Assembly (NCBI GenBank): GCA_018287875.1
Contig: JAGVVL010000018.1
Coordinates: forward strand, 1-64,000
Reading direction: 5' to 3'
From: Nigrospora sphaerica
Taxonomy: Eukaryota > Ascomycota > Sordariomycetes > Amphisphaeriales > Apiosporaceae
Length of the DNA stretch: 64,000 nucleotides
The notes beneath the pieces are model-generated. The model was not told the origin of the DNA. It saw only the letters and a list, made by a program, of their open reading frames with translations, and did not search any database. Both the position numbers and the translations under genes were made by a program. Below are positions 34,053 to 47,900 of this stretch, one piece after another. Every line of letters begins with the position of its first letter. Position 1 is the stretch's first letter.

Positions 34053-36119
34053 ATGCCTGAAGACTCCGCCTTCAGTTTGACCAGGGTCATGCTTGCCAAA
34101 AAGCACGACTGGCCTGAATAGTTCGATGCGCTTCGAGTGGCCGCTGAGAGCCGTCTTATCTGGAGCTTTATAAACCTAGACGCGGCAAACAGCGACTACT
34201 TCCTGGGCCCTCCTGCAATGCTAAAACGTCCCGAGAGGCCCCCCGAAGGCGACAGCGCTTCGCAAGCAACATACGAACTCGAAAAAGAAGACTACACGCT
34301 CGCCTCTAGGGAGTACACCATAAAGAAGGCCTCCTGGGAAGCTTCACACAGTCACTACGTCGCTATAAGCCAATGGGTCGCGAACACTGTCAAGAAAGAG
34401 TACTCGATAGCGGCTCACAACCGACTGAGAGACCCTAAGATCGCTTCGAAGCCACCCAATACTTCAGTGACGAACCTTCCAGATGCAGCTGAAGTAACAG
34501 CAAATAAGCTATAGAGGCTCCTTAAAGAGCTTAAGAGTCAGTTCGAACCCAGCGAATCGTCTATTATCTCCTATCTCCAGGATCTTCTCTAGAAGAGTTA
34601 CAAGATAGCGAAGCGTAGTAACGTTGCTCCCGAAGTCTGGAATATGGAATAGACCTTAATCCACGTTAAAGCAATGGCTTATAAGCTACCCGAGGTCCAA
34701 GGGAACCAGGCAAAGAAGGCCTACCTCCGGGCCATCCGAGAGCGATTCGCTCCTCAATAGGCTCAGCACTAGCTTAACGAACTTCTCGCTTTAGAAATCA
34801 CAGGTAAAAAGAGTTTGACACTATCTTAGCTAAACTCTATTTTCTTAAAGTAAGTCGCGTATACGAAGACCAATTAAGGATCGAAGCATCGTTTGTTTAC
34901 TGCTTTAAGAAGTGGAGATGCAGGTTAAGGTTCCTTTAAAACGTCTCGAGATATATCTGGCAATAACGGAAACCTGAAAGCCTGTCTGTGTATAAAAACC
35001 TATACCTGGGCACCAACAGATTGTTACAGATTAGATTACGCTATTAGAGGGACTGTAAGGCCCCTTTCTGACGGATCCCTAAATAGCCCAGTTTTAGAAC
35101 GCCATATTTAAGCTATTCAACGCAGACTTTAGGATTCGAAGTAGACGTCGCTCTATAAGACCATCGAGAAGCTTAGTTGGAACTCCAACACCCTGTAAGG
35201 ACTCTCATAGACTATCTCAGCTATGGGTATCAATCCAGACCTCCTTAAGCTAGACCCTATTATTAACCTTACAGTGACAGTGATGCTGGGCCCTCACACC
35301 CTATCTACGTCCACGGTCCTTAACATAGGAGGCTTGTCGCACCTTATTAACGACCATGCCCTGCTACTGGAAGGATCCTTCGTCCCTGCTCCCCCTGGGA
35401 GAGTAGTGGAAGCGGGAACCTCTTCTTTTAGCATTAAGGGAACTAGGATACGCGTGATAAAGGGGGCCCTCAATGGGAAGGGCGGTACGAAGGTGGATTT
35501 GGTGTTACAAAATGTAGACCTTATAGAAGGATTCTATACTAATATTATCTTAGCGGTATTGCTACGCGTCGCTAGGGTATAGTATTGCAGTGAAGATAAC
35601 ACTTTGAATATTGGGTCGAAGCATAACAGTACTATAGTGCGACAGTTAAAGGTAGTTAGGAATTTATCGTTTATAGAATATACTCCACTTTACTATTATT
35701 CCGAAGCGTCTTAGCTATTATTAGCACTATTTAAAACCGTGAGATCGTTTATAGCGCTATATAAAGCTCCTATAAGAGAGGAACAGGTTAGAAGATCAAT
35801 TATAAGAAAGGACTTAAAAACGCTGTGGCACGCTAAGACTGGACACCTGGGTGTCACAGCTTTAAAGAGGCTTCCGGAGCGAAGTTAGAACGTTGGCATT
35901 ATCGGTAGGCCAATGGAGACCTGTGAGATTTATAGGCTGGCGTATACTAAGCACGTTGTTAGCCGAAACCCTACAGAGCGAGCCTTAAGGCCCTTTTATA
36001 AGGTCCTCTGGGATCTGTTCGACTACTTAAGAGGTTACGACGTGTCTTAATAACTCCTGGTACTTAAGGATGACTATAGCAGAAAGCTGTGGTTATTTCC
36101 GATACCTACTAAGGCCTAT
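34053..36119 (+). pseudogene. Copia gag, protease and integrase N-part
   Basis: The frame opens at ATG 34,053 (MPEDSAFSLTRVMLAKKHDW) and includes WSFINLDAANSDYFLGPP. The protease block near 35,310 reads VLNIGGLSHLIND, where the expected VLDSG-type Asp has become Asn. The integrase zinc and core region follows (LWHAKTGHLGVTALKRL near 35,830, then LKDDYSRKLWLFPIPTKAY near 36,070). At least a dozen TAG/TAA codons interrupt it. Gypsy-1 is inserted within the integrase core after CCTAT (36,115-36,119). Confidence 0.85.
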
Positions 36120-36408
36120 TGTCACGGGGTGGACTGTGACAGACCGTACCGGCACAGGGCAGCCTCTGAGACACCCTAAACTGGCTACGGATTAGCCGTC
36201 CCGTGATAGAGTTCTGTCAAGACCGCTCGGTACGGACCTCCATTGGGGATTTAGATAAGAAGTCTGCGACCGAGTAGACTTCAGTTGTAGCTCTTTAAGC
36301 TACGTCCTGTCCACCAAGCCTGACCTGTACCGACAGAATAGGAACCTGGACCTATAGTATAGAACCTAAATCGACTTTGTTATCTACCTGCCTGTCCGCT
36401 CCTTGACA
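36120..36408 (+). repeat. Gypsy-1 5' LTR
   Basis: It starts TGTCACGGGG and ends CTCCTTGACA. It contains AAGCTACGT at 36,297-36,305, complementary to the primer site just downstream of the LTR. Confidence 0.93.
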
Positions 36409-36410
36409 TT

Positions 36411-36419
36411 ACGTAGCTT
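36411..36419 (+). promoter_or_regulatory. Gypsy-1 self-priming site candidate
   Basis: ACGTAGCTT, two bases after the LTR, is the exact reverse complement of AAGCTACGT inside the LTR. Tf1/sushi-type chromoviruses prime from the 5' end of their own transcript in this way. That the LTR copy marks the transcript start is inference. Confidence 0.6.
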
Positions 36420-36599
36420 CTTCCTAAGCTCGACACTGCTTTCGAAATATCGAACCGACCTACTGTACTTACCGATACCGAAGATCCCGGAGAACTGCTC
36501 GCGAGCGTCCAAGACGATACATCTAGATGGCTACTGTACTTGCGCACGCTACACGGGTATATCTCGAACCTGGAAACCTCTTTAGCTGAAAGGGACTCT

Positions 36600-39500
36600 G
36601 CTCTAGCTGAAAGGGACTCCTCCCTTACCTCCGTCTAAATCTCCCTTACAGAAAAAGAAGGGATAGTCTGCTACTAAGAGAGCCGCTCAGATAAGGACTA
36701 AAAGACCATCGTCGACCTCCATGTCGAGAACGAACGCCTCCTCTAAGCCGCCCTCCCTACTGTATAGACACCCCCGACTGAACAGTCACCCTATCCCGAA
36801 CCTGCCACTGAAACGCCGGTAGATTATACTCTACGAACGCTTATATCTGCTCTTACCTTACGTTCCGAACCCACCTCCCTTAATAAGAAGATCCCTGACT
36901 TAAAGGAGTTTGATAGAACTCGAAGCGACCTTTAAAGGTTCGTCTAATATGTCTATTCGAAGATAGTCTCCAATGCCGACCGGTTCCTGTCTGCTATTTC
37001 CTGCCTAAATTATATTGCTAACTGTTTATCTAGAAAAGCTTACAACTTAATCCTACCCTGTATCTAGTATAGAATTCCGCAGTTTATAGATTATATTAAT
37101 ATACTGTCATACTTAGAAGAAGCCTTTAGAGACCTAGACTGGAAGCAGAACGCTAAGAACAAACTATACAATTTAAAATAACGGAACCTCGACTTCAGTG
37201 TCTTCTTCGCAGAGTTTAAGAAGCTCGCGTTAAAAAGCGAAGTCCCCGAAGCTGCCCTACCCCCTCTGCTATCCTAAGGCGTGTCCCGAGAGATCCAGGA
37301 TATGCTGCTACATAACTCTGCCCCTATAAGAGAGTATTACGCGTTTACCCGTCATCTTTAGACTCTCGATAACCGATTTCGCTAACATTAGTGTTAAATT
37401 AACAGTTATAAAGGAACGATTAAAGCTAATAGTACCACTATCCCCGCTAGTCCCAACGTGCCTCCTAAGAACGAACCCTACCTGCTTGCTGCTAAGACCG
37501 ACGCTAGTGATCCTATAAACTTAAGTTACTAGCGTAGCCGCCCCTGCTTCTTATCTAGCCGAAGAGAGAGAGGAGAATGTTTTCGGTGCGGCTATAAAGG
37601 CCATATAATCGCCTAATGCCCCGAACCTGACTGCCGACCCATCTAGTTCCGCCAAGCCCGCACTCCGAGCCCCCGAGAAAGCCCGCCCCCTATAATATCC
37701 ACGAACCTACTAGAACAGACAAACACTAGGTGTAGTGCCTGGTGGAAAGACGCGGTCGTGAGGTCGATCTCTGATAATGTGATAGACATGCCCTCGATTT
37801 AGGACGTGCAAGTCCTTGATCAAGGGTACATCTATCACCCAAGTAAAAGTGAGGTCCAACTGGGACAATAACTGGGACAAAAACGGTTACGAGTGATGGT
37901 CTCAAAAGATAAAAAGAAGTGAACATGTTTTGTTGTGTCTTGTCTCTACGGTGGAAGCTGGACGGCTACTTATAGGTGCAAGTCCTTGATCAGACCCCTG
38001 GCATTGAGTACTTATGTACCCTAGCCCCGTCTCACTACCCACTCGACAACTATCCCCGCTTATTTAGTCTCCCTAGCCTATCTCCGCTGTAGTCGCGTCT
38101 GCTAACCGGTTTTAAGAGCTGCGCACTGAGAGTCCCTAGTTGTTAAATAGTGTGAGCCTATATTAAGTCGCTTATAGGCTCCCAAGCCCGGCGCCCTAAC
38201 TCCGTTACCCCTACCGATATCTGCCTGTTCTGTCTATAGCCTATCTATCCGCGAAAAAGAAGATATATATAGAAAGCTTATAGTTTTACCTGCCACCCTG
38301 ATTTCCGATAACTACACCCTACCGACTTACGCCTTAACCGATTCCGGGGCCGCCGCTAAGGCATTCATTGACCGCAGCTAAGCCGAAGCCCACGAGCTGC
38401 CGATACGGCCCTTACGAAGACCGTTCAAGATCGAGGTGATCGACAGTCGCCTAAGTAAGAGTGGGAAGGTTACCCACTTCGTCGAATGTTCAATGCGGAT
38501 AAACGATTATCACGAGAAACGACTACGTTTCTTTATAACCCAGCTAGCTTACTTCCCTGTTGTCCTTAGAATCCCGTGGCTTAAAATACACGACCCACGT
38601 GTAGGTTTCGCGAATCATATGTTCACATTCGATAGCGAATTCTATCGCCAGAATTATAATATACTAGAGAGACCTATAAAGGTCGTCGCCATATATAATG
38701 TCCCTGCACAAGCCCGCCTAAAGAACCTGCCGAACTGTCCGGAGGCCTTATCCTAATAAGACGTCGCCCCGATCACCGCTCGCGCCTACTTAGTGTACCT
38801 AAAGAAAGGATACGCCGTGTTTCCCGTCACCGTCGAAGAGATCGATAAGCACTTATCTTAGAAGGCTAATCCGCCCCTATCTAAGCAACTCCTGCTAGAA
38901 CTGTAAGAATTCGAAGATATGTTCTCGCCGAAAGAGGCAGAGAAACTACCGCCGCACCGAGATCACGATCACGAGATTAGATTGATGGAAGGGAAAATGC
39001 CCCCCTTTAGACCCCTATACGCTATATCCCGCGAAGAACTAGCCGTATTAAAAGAGTGGCTATAAGAGAATCTCCGGAAAGGGTTTGTCCGACCCAGCTT
39101 GTCCCTAGCTACGTCGCCTGTCTTATTTGTTAAGAAGCCTAAAGGAGGGCTCTGTTTTTATATCGACTACCGCGCCCTAAATAACATCATTATTAAGGAC
39201 TGTTACCTGCTACCCCTAGTTAAGGAAACCTTAAATAACCTAAAAGGAATAAAGTATTTCTTTAAGGTCGATATTATTACGGCATTTAACGAGATCAGAG
39301 TTAAAGAGGGATAAGAATACCTGACTGTATTTTGCACCCGTTTTAGCTTATTCGAGTTATTAGTTATGCTTTTCGGACTAACTAAAGCCCCTACTATATT
39401 TTAGAGGTTTATTAACGATACCTTATAACACTACTTAAATATCTGCTGCATTATATACCTAGACGATATCCTAATTTATAGCCGGACCTGTAAGAAACAC

Positions 39501-42030
39501 GTCGAATACTTACAAAGGGTGCTTCAAGTATTAAGAGAAGCCGGCCTGTTTGCGAAAATATCGAAGTGCGAATTCTTTAAAACTGAGACCACGTTCCTAG
39601 GGATGATTGTTAGTTACGATGGCCTATATATAGACCCCGCTAAGATTGAGACAGTTAAGAACTGGGCTACCTTGTCCTACTTAACCGACATATAAGCGTT
39701 TATCGGCTTTAGGAACTTCTATTATAGGTTTATCCGGGACTTTTCGAAAATTGTTGCCCTATTAGTTAACCTTATAAGGAAAGGGGTTAAATTCGCTTAG
39801 ATAGAAGAATATGAGAATACATTCGTTACATTAAAGAACGCGTTTATATCGGCCCCGATCTTAGCTCCCTTCGACTAGGAGAAAGAAGTGATTTTAAAGA
39901 CCGACGCCTTTAACTATGTCTTTACTAGTGTGCTGTTATAGTACGGAGACAACAGAATTTTACAACTGGTTGCCTTCTTTTTAAAAAAGCACTCTTCGAT
40001 AAAGTGTAACTATAAGATCTACAATAAGGAACTTCTAGCTATTATTCGTTGCTTTAAAGAATGGCGCTTTAAACTGGAAAGCGCGCTATCGTTAATTAAG
40101 GTTATCACCGATCACCGGAACCTGGAATACTTCATAACAATAAAGTTACTAAACTACTAATAAGTAAGATAGTCTGAATTTTTATCTCGATTTAACTTTA
40201 AGATTATATACTAACTTAGGAAGTAAGGAATAAAACCCGACGCCCTAATTAAGAGGTTAGAGGACTTACTTAAAGAGGGGGATAAACGACTGCTATACTA
40301 AAGTAGAGTCGTCTTAAAGAAAGAGAACTTCGAACTGTAAAGGAAATCAGTCCGCTTTAAAGATAGCCTAACCCGAGCTAATACTGTAACTAAATCGTAA
40401 TCCGCTCTTAGCCGTCCCTTAAAACTAAGCGCCGTCGACCTAAACCCCCGGCCTGCTATTACACTATCTCTATAATAAGAACGCCACACCTTATTACTAC
40501 CGCCAGCTATTTAGAACCTTATAACCCGAGGATACGAGTCGGATAAAACCGTTCACTCTATCTTAAAGGCACTGCGCACTGGAAAACCCCGCCACCCCTT
40601 AATCTCCCTTGCCGAGTGCGAGGAACGAGCTAGTATACTATACTACCGCGACTGCCTTTATATCCTTAACCTACCCGAACTCCGCGCTGAACTGACTCGT
40701 TTATACCATGACACTGCCATGGCTGGACACCTAAAAAGAGCCCGCATATACGAGACCCTGTCCCGAGACTACTACTAACCGTGGATGTACGCCTTCGTGG
40801 AGCAATGGACTAATAACTGTCACACCTACCGCCGGACCACTTCTTCCCGCGAAGCTAAGCAAGGGGTGCTCCGCCTGCTGCCCATACCCGAACAAGTATA
40901 ACAAGACATTTCGATGGACTTCGTCGTACACTTACTAAAGAGTGACGGCTACGACGCTATCTTAGTCGTGGTCTACCGTTTAACAAAGATAAAACATTTC
41001 ATCGCCTACCGAGACACCTATAGCGCCGACGAGGTCGCATGCCTATACCTAAATAACGTTTAGAAACTACACGGTCTACTAAGAACCGTAATTTCCAACC
41101 GAGGTCCCCAATTTGTGGGACGCTTCTGGGAACACCTAACCCACCGACTAGGTATTCAGAGCCTGCTGTCGACTACTTTCCACCCCGAAACCGATAGCCA
41201 GACTAAACAAGCGAACTCATTCTTAAAACAGTACCTCCGCGCTTAAGTGTCGTACTTATAAGATAATTGGAGCCGCTGGCTCCCCTTAGCTAAATTCGCG
41301 CTAAATAATACCCTAAATGAGAGCATTAAGACCACATTATTCTTCGCGAACTATAGGTTCTATCCGAGGATCGGGTTTAAACCACTGGACCCCGACTGAA
41401 CCCCTGCCGCCCTGGACGCCGAGCACGTCGCCTAGAAGATTCAGGAAGTCCACGAGATATTGAAGTCTAAGATCTGTTTAACGTAAGCCCGCTATAAGGA
41501 ATACACCAACTGTAAGAGGCGCCCCGCCCGCCAATACCAAGTAAGCCAGAAAGTCTAGCTTGATGCCCGAAATATATAGACAAAACGCCCGCAAAAGAAA
41601 CTCGACTGGAAGCAACTTAAACCCTTCACTATTACGAAGGTTATAAGCTTATATGCTTACTAGTTAAAACTACCCCCGTCTATAAGAAATCACCCGGTGT
41701 TTTATATTAGCCTACTCTGTCCTGATCCTGACGATCCTGCCCCCGGTTAAGTACAACCACCGCCCCCGCCTATAGAGGTCGACGGCGTTGAAGAGTTTAA
41801 AGTCGAAGACATCCTGGATTCCCGTTTAAATAACTAAGGCGGAGGCCGAGGCTCCCGCTTAAAATACACTGTGAAGTGGGCTGGATACGACCAACCAACT
41901 AAGGAGCCTGCGGAATATATCGCTAACGCTAGCGAGGTAGTGGCAAACTTCCACCGAAGATACCTAGAGAAAGCGAGACCTATTAGCCTACGGAAGGCTT
42001 AGCCGTCCGCCCTTTAGAACCGCGTCGATG
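36600..42030 (+). pseudogene. Gypsy-1 gag-pol, inactivated by many stops
   Basis: Blocks in order are a gag with a zinc knuckle CFRCGYKGHIIA (near 37,580), a protease with ALTDSGAAAKAFID (near 38,340) and a reverse transcriptase with [18 protein letters not shown] (near 39,140) and [10 protein letters not shown] (near 39,465). RNase H (near 39,900-40,140) and an integrase with [19 protein letters not shown] (near 40,915) and [12 protein letters not shown] follow. A C-terminal chromodomain reads EFKVEDILDSRLNN to [11 protein letters not shown] (41,790-41,975). More than forty TAG/TAA codons stand where Gln or Trp is expected, and several Asp are Asn. The chromodomain would normally direct insertion to marked chromatin. 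Confidence 0.9.
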
Positions 42031-42056
42031 GAACTCCGCCTTAAGGAGGGGAGTAC

Positions 42057-42345
42057 TGTCACGGGGTAGACCGTGACAGACTATACCGGCATAGGGCAGC
42101 CTCTGAGACACCCTAAACTGGCTACGGATTAGTCGTCCCGTGATGGAGTTCTGTTAAGACCGCTTGGTACGGACCTCTGTTGGGGATTTAGATAAGAAGT
42201 CTGCGACTAAGTAGACTTCAGTTGTAGCTCTTTAAGCTACGTCCTGTCCACCAAGCCTGACCTGTACCGACAGAATAGGAACCTGGACCTGTAGCATAGA
42301 ACCTAAATCGACTCTGTTATCCACCTGCCTGTCCGCTCCTTAACA
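42057..42345 (+). repeat. Gypsy-1 3' LTR
   Basis: It is the same length as the 5' LTR and ends CTCCTTAACA. All differences from the 5' copy that I counted are C/T or G/A. Confidence 0.93.
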
Positions 42346-42350
42346 CCTAT

Positions 42351-44572
42351 ACGTAGCTATTTAACATTATCAGAAGCTTTGAAAGGCATGTTCTTAGACG
42401 CTACAACCTACATATCAATATCCTTAAGTACGACGGGGAGAAGGGAGTGATAGCGATCTAAGGCATAACCGAATATCAACTTTAGGCGTAGGAGGAGAGT
42501 ATCGAGCTACAAATCTCGCCTCCTTACATGCACGAACTAAATAGAGGCCCTGAACGGGCCGGCTAAGAGGTTATAGTGCGCGCGCTTAAAATGCTGAAGT
42601 ATGCCAACCTTCCTAAAGTCCTATAGTTAGAGGCTACGATAGCTGCAATAAAGCTAATTAATATATCACTAGCTACGTCACAGCGCTTCAAAAGCCTAGA
42701 TAAGGTGCTATTCGAATAGTTCCAAGATTACTCGAAGTATTATAGGACCCTTACAGTACGATCATTCCAGATAGACCTTAGACTAGACTGGTCAGGGATC
42801 TATGTCTTTAGATGCAAAGCCTTTGTTCTCCATACGAAGCGTGCTGTAAGGGTTGACAAGCAAGCTTTTAAGGTTTAGTTTAGGGGTTAGATAGGATATC
42901 TGGTAAGCTACGCAGCCTTTAATATCTACAGAATCTGGCTACCAAAACACGGCAGAGTTATCCAGACACGCGACGTCACTTTTAACGAGACGCAATTCTA
43001 CAAAAGCGGAGAGACGCCCAGGCTAGAGCCCGAGGTACTAGAGTACCTTAAGGTTTAACCGGCAGATATTCCGCTAAGCGACAGTGGCTTCACACGAGAT
43101 ACAATGCACTTATAGGAATAGCTGGAGCAACTGGATAACGAAACCGTTCCAACGCTACGTCCTAATAAGCCTTCAGCAGCGCTGTAACCGCTGTTGGAGG
43201 CCTCAGGGGACGCTGAAGCAACCGAGGGACCAGTCGACAAGAACTCGGGGGTGGAAAGCGCTTCTGAAGGCCTGCCAGGTGCTTATAAGTCTGGCAGGCT
43301 GGATACGTAAGCTGGAGTTCTTACTCCGAGACCCTCGCCAGGACCTGGGGTCACAGATGAGAACGCTAACATAACATTCGCTGGTCAAGGCCAACGCCAG
43401 GATGCAGCGGATGCGCACAGGCTTGGAGAAGCGTCACATAACCGACCTAGGAACACACTGGATACGTCCGAAGAGACGATCCTAGAAGAGATCATTGTTC
43501 GACTACCAGAAGAGCATCAAAGTCCTGCTGAGGAGCGATCCCAGTTAGGTAAGAGATCCAGCGTAAGGCCACCCTCCTTAAAGCGGTTAACTTAGAGGAG
43601 GCGCGTGAGGATCAGTGACAGAAGGCGACGGAGACTATGGAACTACAATTTCATAGCAGTCGAATACAGGCCTAAGGAGATACTGTTACAGGAGACTGAT
43701 TAACTCGAAGCGCTTCTCGGGACTTTTCTCACTGAAGAAGACATCGTTCAATCCAGCGATTCGCTCTATAGGACGACTTATGCACACGTTTTTATAGCAA
43801 GTCGCTCACAGCAAGCCTTAGGGCAAGAAACTGCAGAGGAAGTGGGTGGTCCATCTATAAAGGACCCTCCACCTTGACACTGGCATAAATTAGCTACTTA
43901 TCCGAGGGGGGACCTCTTCAGGACAGCCTCAATAGTGGAATTCAAGAAGGCAGAGGATATGGGCGCTTAGCAGCCTGTCCGACGAGCTCCAGGGATGTTC
44001 GTGCTGCTAATGAAATGGGTCTGGACCGACAAATTCGACAAAAATAACGTCCATATCCGCTGCAAAGCGCGTATCTATATCCGAGGAGACAAGCAGGCGA
44101 AGAACTCCCTAGAAAGCACCTACGCAGCTACACTAGCAGCCAGATCCTTCCGTATTATTATCGCTGTTGCAGCCCACTTCGGCTGGGACATCAGATAATA
44201 TAACGTCGTCAACGCGTTTCTTAACGCTCTTTTCGATAAAGGAGCTGAACCTATCTACGTGGAATACCCTCTAGGACTCCAATAGCAAGGCTACATTCTC
44301 TAGCTCCTTAGGGCCTTTTATAGACTACGGGAATCACCAGTCCTCTAGTTCCGAGACTTCTATAACACACTAGAGAGGCTTAGAATACGATCAACTCTAG
44401 AGGAGCCATGTCTATACTTTAACGAGAAGCGCACGATATTTGTGGTCTTTTACGTCGACGACTTCCTCGTCTGCAACTATCCGGGGCACAGACAAGAAGC
44501 AGATCAGCTTATAAGAGCCCTGAAAAGCACCTACGAATTAAAAGAGTAAGGAGACGTCCAGTACTACCTAGG
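42351..44572 (+). pseudogene. Copia integrase C-part and reverse transcriptase
   Basis: This continues the interrupted Copia frame. It has integrase C-terminal sequence (FRCKAFVLHTKRAVRVDKQA near 42,815, YAAFNIYRIWLPKHGRVI near 42,910), an acidic linker and then the Copia reverse transcriptase. The latter includes VWTDKFDKNNVHIRCKARIY (near 44,025) and FYVDDFLVCNYPG (near 44,450). It breaks off after VQYYLG at the CTAGG target of Gypsy-2. Stops are again mainly TAG. Confidence 0.88.
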
Positions 44573-44777
44573 TGTTACGACATGGGTACATAGGTACAAG
44601 GGCATGGGAACGCATGGACCTCTGGCCGGTGGTACGTACCGCGTTTGGCTGGATATATTCCTGGCAAACAGTGATGAGAGGAGCCTGTTCCTCTTCTTTT
44701 CCTCTTCACCTGTAGTTTTCGTATCTCAATAGAACCCTTGGGTCATCAACAGATCCCCCGTTCCTTAAACCGTGACA
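44573..44777 (+). repeat. Gypsy-2 5' LTR
   Basis: It contains ACCTGTAGTT at 44,708-44,717, complementary to the primer site. It is nearly identical to the 3' LTR and to the inverted solo LTR at 58,062-58,274. Confidence 0.93.
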
Positions 44778-44778
44778 C

Positions 44779-44788
44779 AACTACAGGT
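44779..44788 (+). promoter_or_regulatory. Gypsy-2 self-priming site candidate
   Basis: AACTACAGGT starts two bases after the LTR and is the exact reverse complement of ACCTGTAGTT inside the LTR, the arrangement expected for Tf1/sushi-type self-priming. Confidence 0.65.
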
Positions 44789-44931
44789 CTCCTTATCCGC
44801 CTGGGAAGGCTTCTATTAATATCCCAAACCTTCAAGATATCTAGACGGGTGCGCAGCTGCAAGCGCGACCCACACAATCGATCAGCCAAGACGGGTACGC
44901 AGCCGTAGGCGCGACCCACACACACCACCAA

Positions 44932-47900
44932 GATGCCGCCGAAGCGCGCCACCCCCCAGACCACGGAACCCAAGAACGATAACCGCGAGGGTTCTGCCGA
45001 TACCACCGACTCCAATGATACCGAGATCAATACCGAGCCCCGATTCGCCTAAGAGCGTGACCGCCGCCTCGACGTGGAGAGACAGCTGAAGGACCTCTAG
45101 GAGCAGATGGCTACCTTGATCCATCAGATGGCAGGAAGTAACCAAGGCACGCCACCGCCCTTTGTTCCCCCTGCTGAAGGTTCCCGACTGGAGGCTGAGC
45201 GCCTCCCTGACCCCCCGGTTTTCTATAATCAGAAGTCTAAGGATATCGTCAAGTTCGAGACTTGGTTTCGTCAGGTTAAGAATAAGATCCTGGTAAACGC
45301 TTCCCGTTTCCCCACAGACCTCTCTAAGCAGGCCTATATCGAAGGCCGCCTTGGCGGAGATGCCAGCGATGATCTCCAGCCCTACCTTTAATAGACGCAC
45401 CCTGGTTCGATCTAGTTGTACGAGGCCTTGATAGCGTATCTCTGGCAACAGTACTATAACCCTAACTAAATGGAGGCTGCCTCTTTAAAATTTGAGAACC
45501 TTTATATGACCGTGGGAATGGATTTCCAGGTCTTTAAGAACAAGTTCCTTCGACTTGCTGGCGAAACAGGCTAAGCTAAGACGAATTGGAAGCGCCTCTT
45601 CAACTGAAAGCTTACGACGGAGTTGCAAACGGCCTTTACCTCCTCCTATATTAAGAGCAGTATTGGATTTGATGCGTTTGTAACCGAGGCCGCCTAGATC
45701 GCCCTGGTCCTCCAGTCTGCCAAGAATGACGACCCTGGACGTCGCGCGAACCGCGGAAACCGTGGCGGCACTCGCCGAACCCCCATCCCTGCTATCGACT
45801 AATTGGAGTCTGCTAAGCCATCGGAGAAGCGTTACACTACCTTAGCCCTGGTATGTTAACATAGACCCGATAAGCTCCGATGCCTTTTAGAGAACCGACT
45901 CTGTCTTAACTGTGAAAAGCCTGGCCACTACGCTAATGACTGCCTAGAGAAGCGAGTCAATATCGACCGCTCGAACCGTATCAACGCTTTGGTCAGCCAG
46001 TGGATAGGAACTCCCTGTCCCCGTTCGAACGCCGATAGTCTTATAACCGAGATTCCTAACTCCGACCGAGTCGAAGATATCACGGATTCGGAAAACTAGA
46101 TACCCTTGGATAAGTGGACTCCGATTTAAGGGAAGTCGTCGATATTAAGAACACGCGGGATAAGCGATCCTCTGATTTTTTAAGCTAGCACCTAAGGGGA
46201 AGACTGTTTATCTTCCCCTATACTATAGCTTATAATAGATCGTCTCTCTCTGCCTATGCCCTCGTCGACACCGGAGCAAGTGGATACCTGTTTATAAGCG
46301 TGGCCTTCGCTTAAAGGCTCCTCCGATACCTACACCTCCCCACTGTTCGTGACTTTCATCCTCAACCTGTCGGCGGATTCGACGGTACCCCATCGCAACT
46401 AGTGGACATTGCCCTGCTGGGACACTTCTAGATCCAGAGCTGTCTTACTGCCCGAACCTATTTTCTAGTCCTTAATATGCGCCACGACGTGATAGTCGGT
46501 CGCAAATGGTTGGAAACACACGATGTGACGCTAGATGTTCGTCGCTGTCGTCTTCTCTTCCCTAAGGAATGGACCCCCTAGTGTATGGAACATCATGTTA
46601 CGATGGACCAAGCCGGACAGCTTCTACAGAACCTTACCTTTAATGCAGACGCCCAACGCCGCGAGAAAAAGATGGCTATAGAAGACTAGCGACGCCTAGT
46701 AGGCCGAAGATTACGACGTCCGGATCCTTCGGTCATCCGCAGTCTATGTGCGACCGACACCGATTATAAGAAGTCGCCACCGATAATTCGATATGAGAAA
46801 ATCCTGACACAACCCATGGCCACTCGTGCGTAAGGACAACGAAACGATAAAGGCATCGTGAAGATGAAACGCGCGTTAGCTGAACCAACCGACGTGCCCC
46901 CACCGTCGCTGACACCGCCACTAAGGGCACCGTCGTCCCCGATAGAACGCGACTTTTAAGGACCCTTTATCCGACGCCGGAGCTCGGCAGGAAGTTTTAA
47001 AGAACGTATCGATATCGCTTTTATCTCCGCACTGGCGATGGAAATGTCCTACCGCCGAAACCCTCAAGATTGGCACGTTACTAGCCTCCACGCGATAGAC
47101 AAGATTATCCTCGAGAAGCAAACGTCACGAGGGGACGTGTTACCCTCCAACTTAGACACTCTTCGCGAAAAAGCATTGTAAGTGGTACCAAAGCAATACC
47201 ACGAGTACTTAGATATATTTAGCAAGTTCGAGTCCGACAAGTTACTACTGTATCGTATCTGCGACCATAAGATCATCCTAAATGATAGCGCTAAGTTAGA
47301 CGAGCTCCTGGGATACTCGGGCCTGCGGAAGATGTCGCTTAAGGAAATGGAGACATGCTGGAAGTACGTGACTAAGAACCTGGCAAAGGGATTCATCGAG
47401 CTAAGTGAAGCGCCTTAGGCGGCACCAATCCTCTTCGCGCTTAAAGGGAATGGAGGACTACGTTTCTACGTGGACTTCAGAAAGCTCAACTCCGTTACTT
47501 GTAAGGACCGACACCCGCTTCCCTTAATCGAGGAGATTACAGCCCGGATCTCCAAGGCAAAGGTCTTCACAAAGCTGGATATCCAATAAGCATTCCACCG
47601 GATCCGAATGGCGCCAGGGTCAGAGGAGTTAACAGCGTTCCGTACCTGTTATGGCACTTTTTAGTATAACGTCCTCCCTTTCGGATTGACAAACGGACCC
47701 GCGACCTTTTAGCGCTTTATAAATGACACCTTAATGGACTATCTGGATGATTTCTGCTTGGCGTACTTAGATGACATCGTCATTTTTTCAGATTCGGTTT
47801 AAGAACATGAGGACTATATGAGGAAGGTCCTGCAGCGCCTCTAAGAAGCCGGACTGTAAGCCGACACCGACAAGTGCGAATTTCATGTTCGGGAAACGAA

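Larger units (their letters stand above)
36120..42345 (+). mobile_element. Gypsy-1: chromodomain LTR retrotransposon
   Basis: It is bounded by 289-bp LTRs (36,120-36,408 and 42,057-42,345) beginning TGTCACGG. It is flanked by the target duplication CCTAT (36,115-36,119 and 42,346-42,350). A purine tract AAGGAGGGGAG precedes the 3' LTR. It is inserted in the Copia integrase in the same orientation. The LTRs differ at about 18 sites by hand alignment, all transitions. Confidence 0.95.

Noticed and set aside
44882..45448. Minus-strand 188-codon frame opposite the Gypsy-2 gag
   Set aside because: The + strand encodes the recognisable gag (MPPKRATPQ onward); the minus frame is its shadow.
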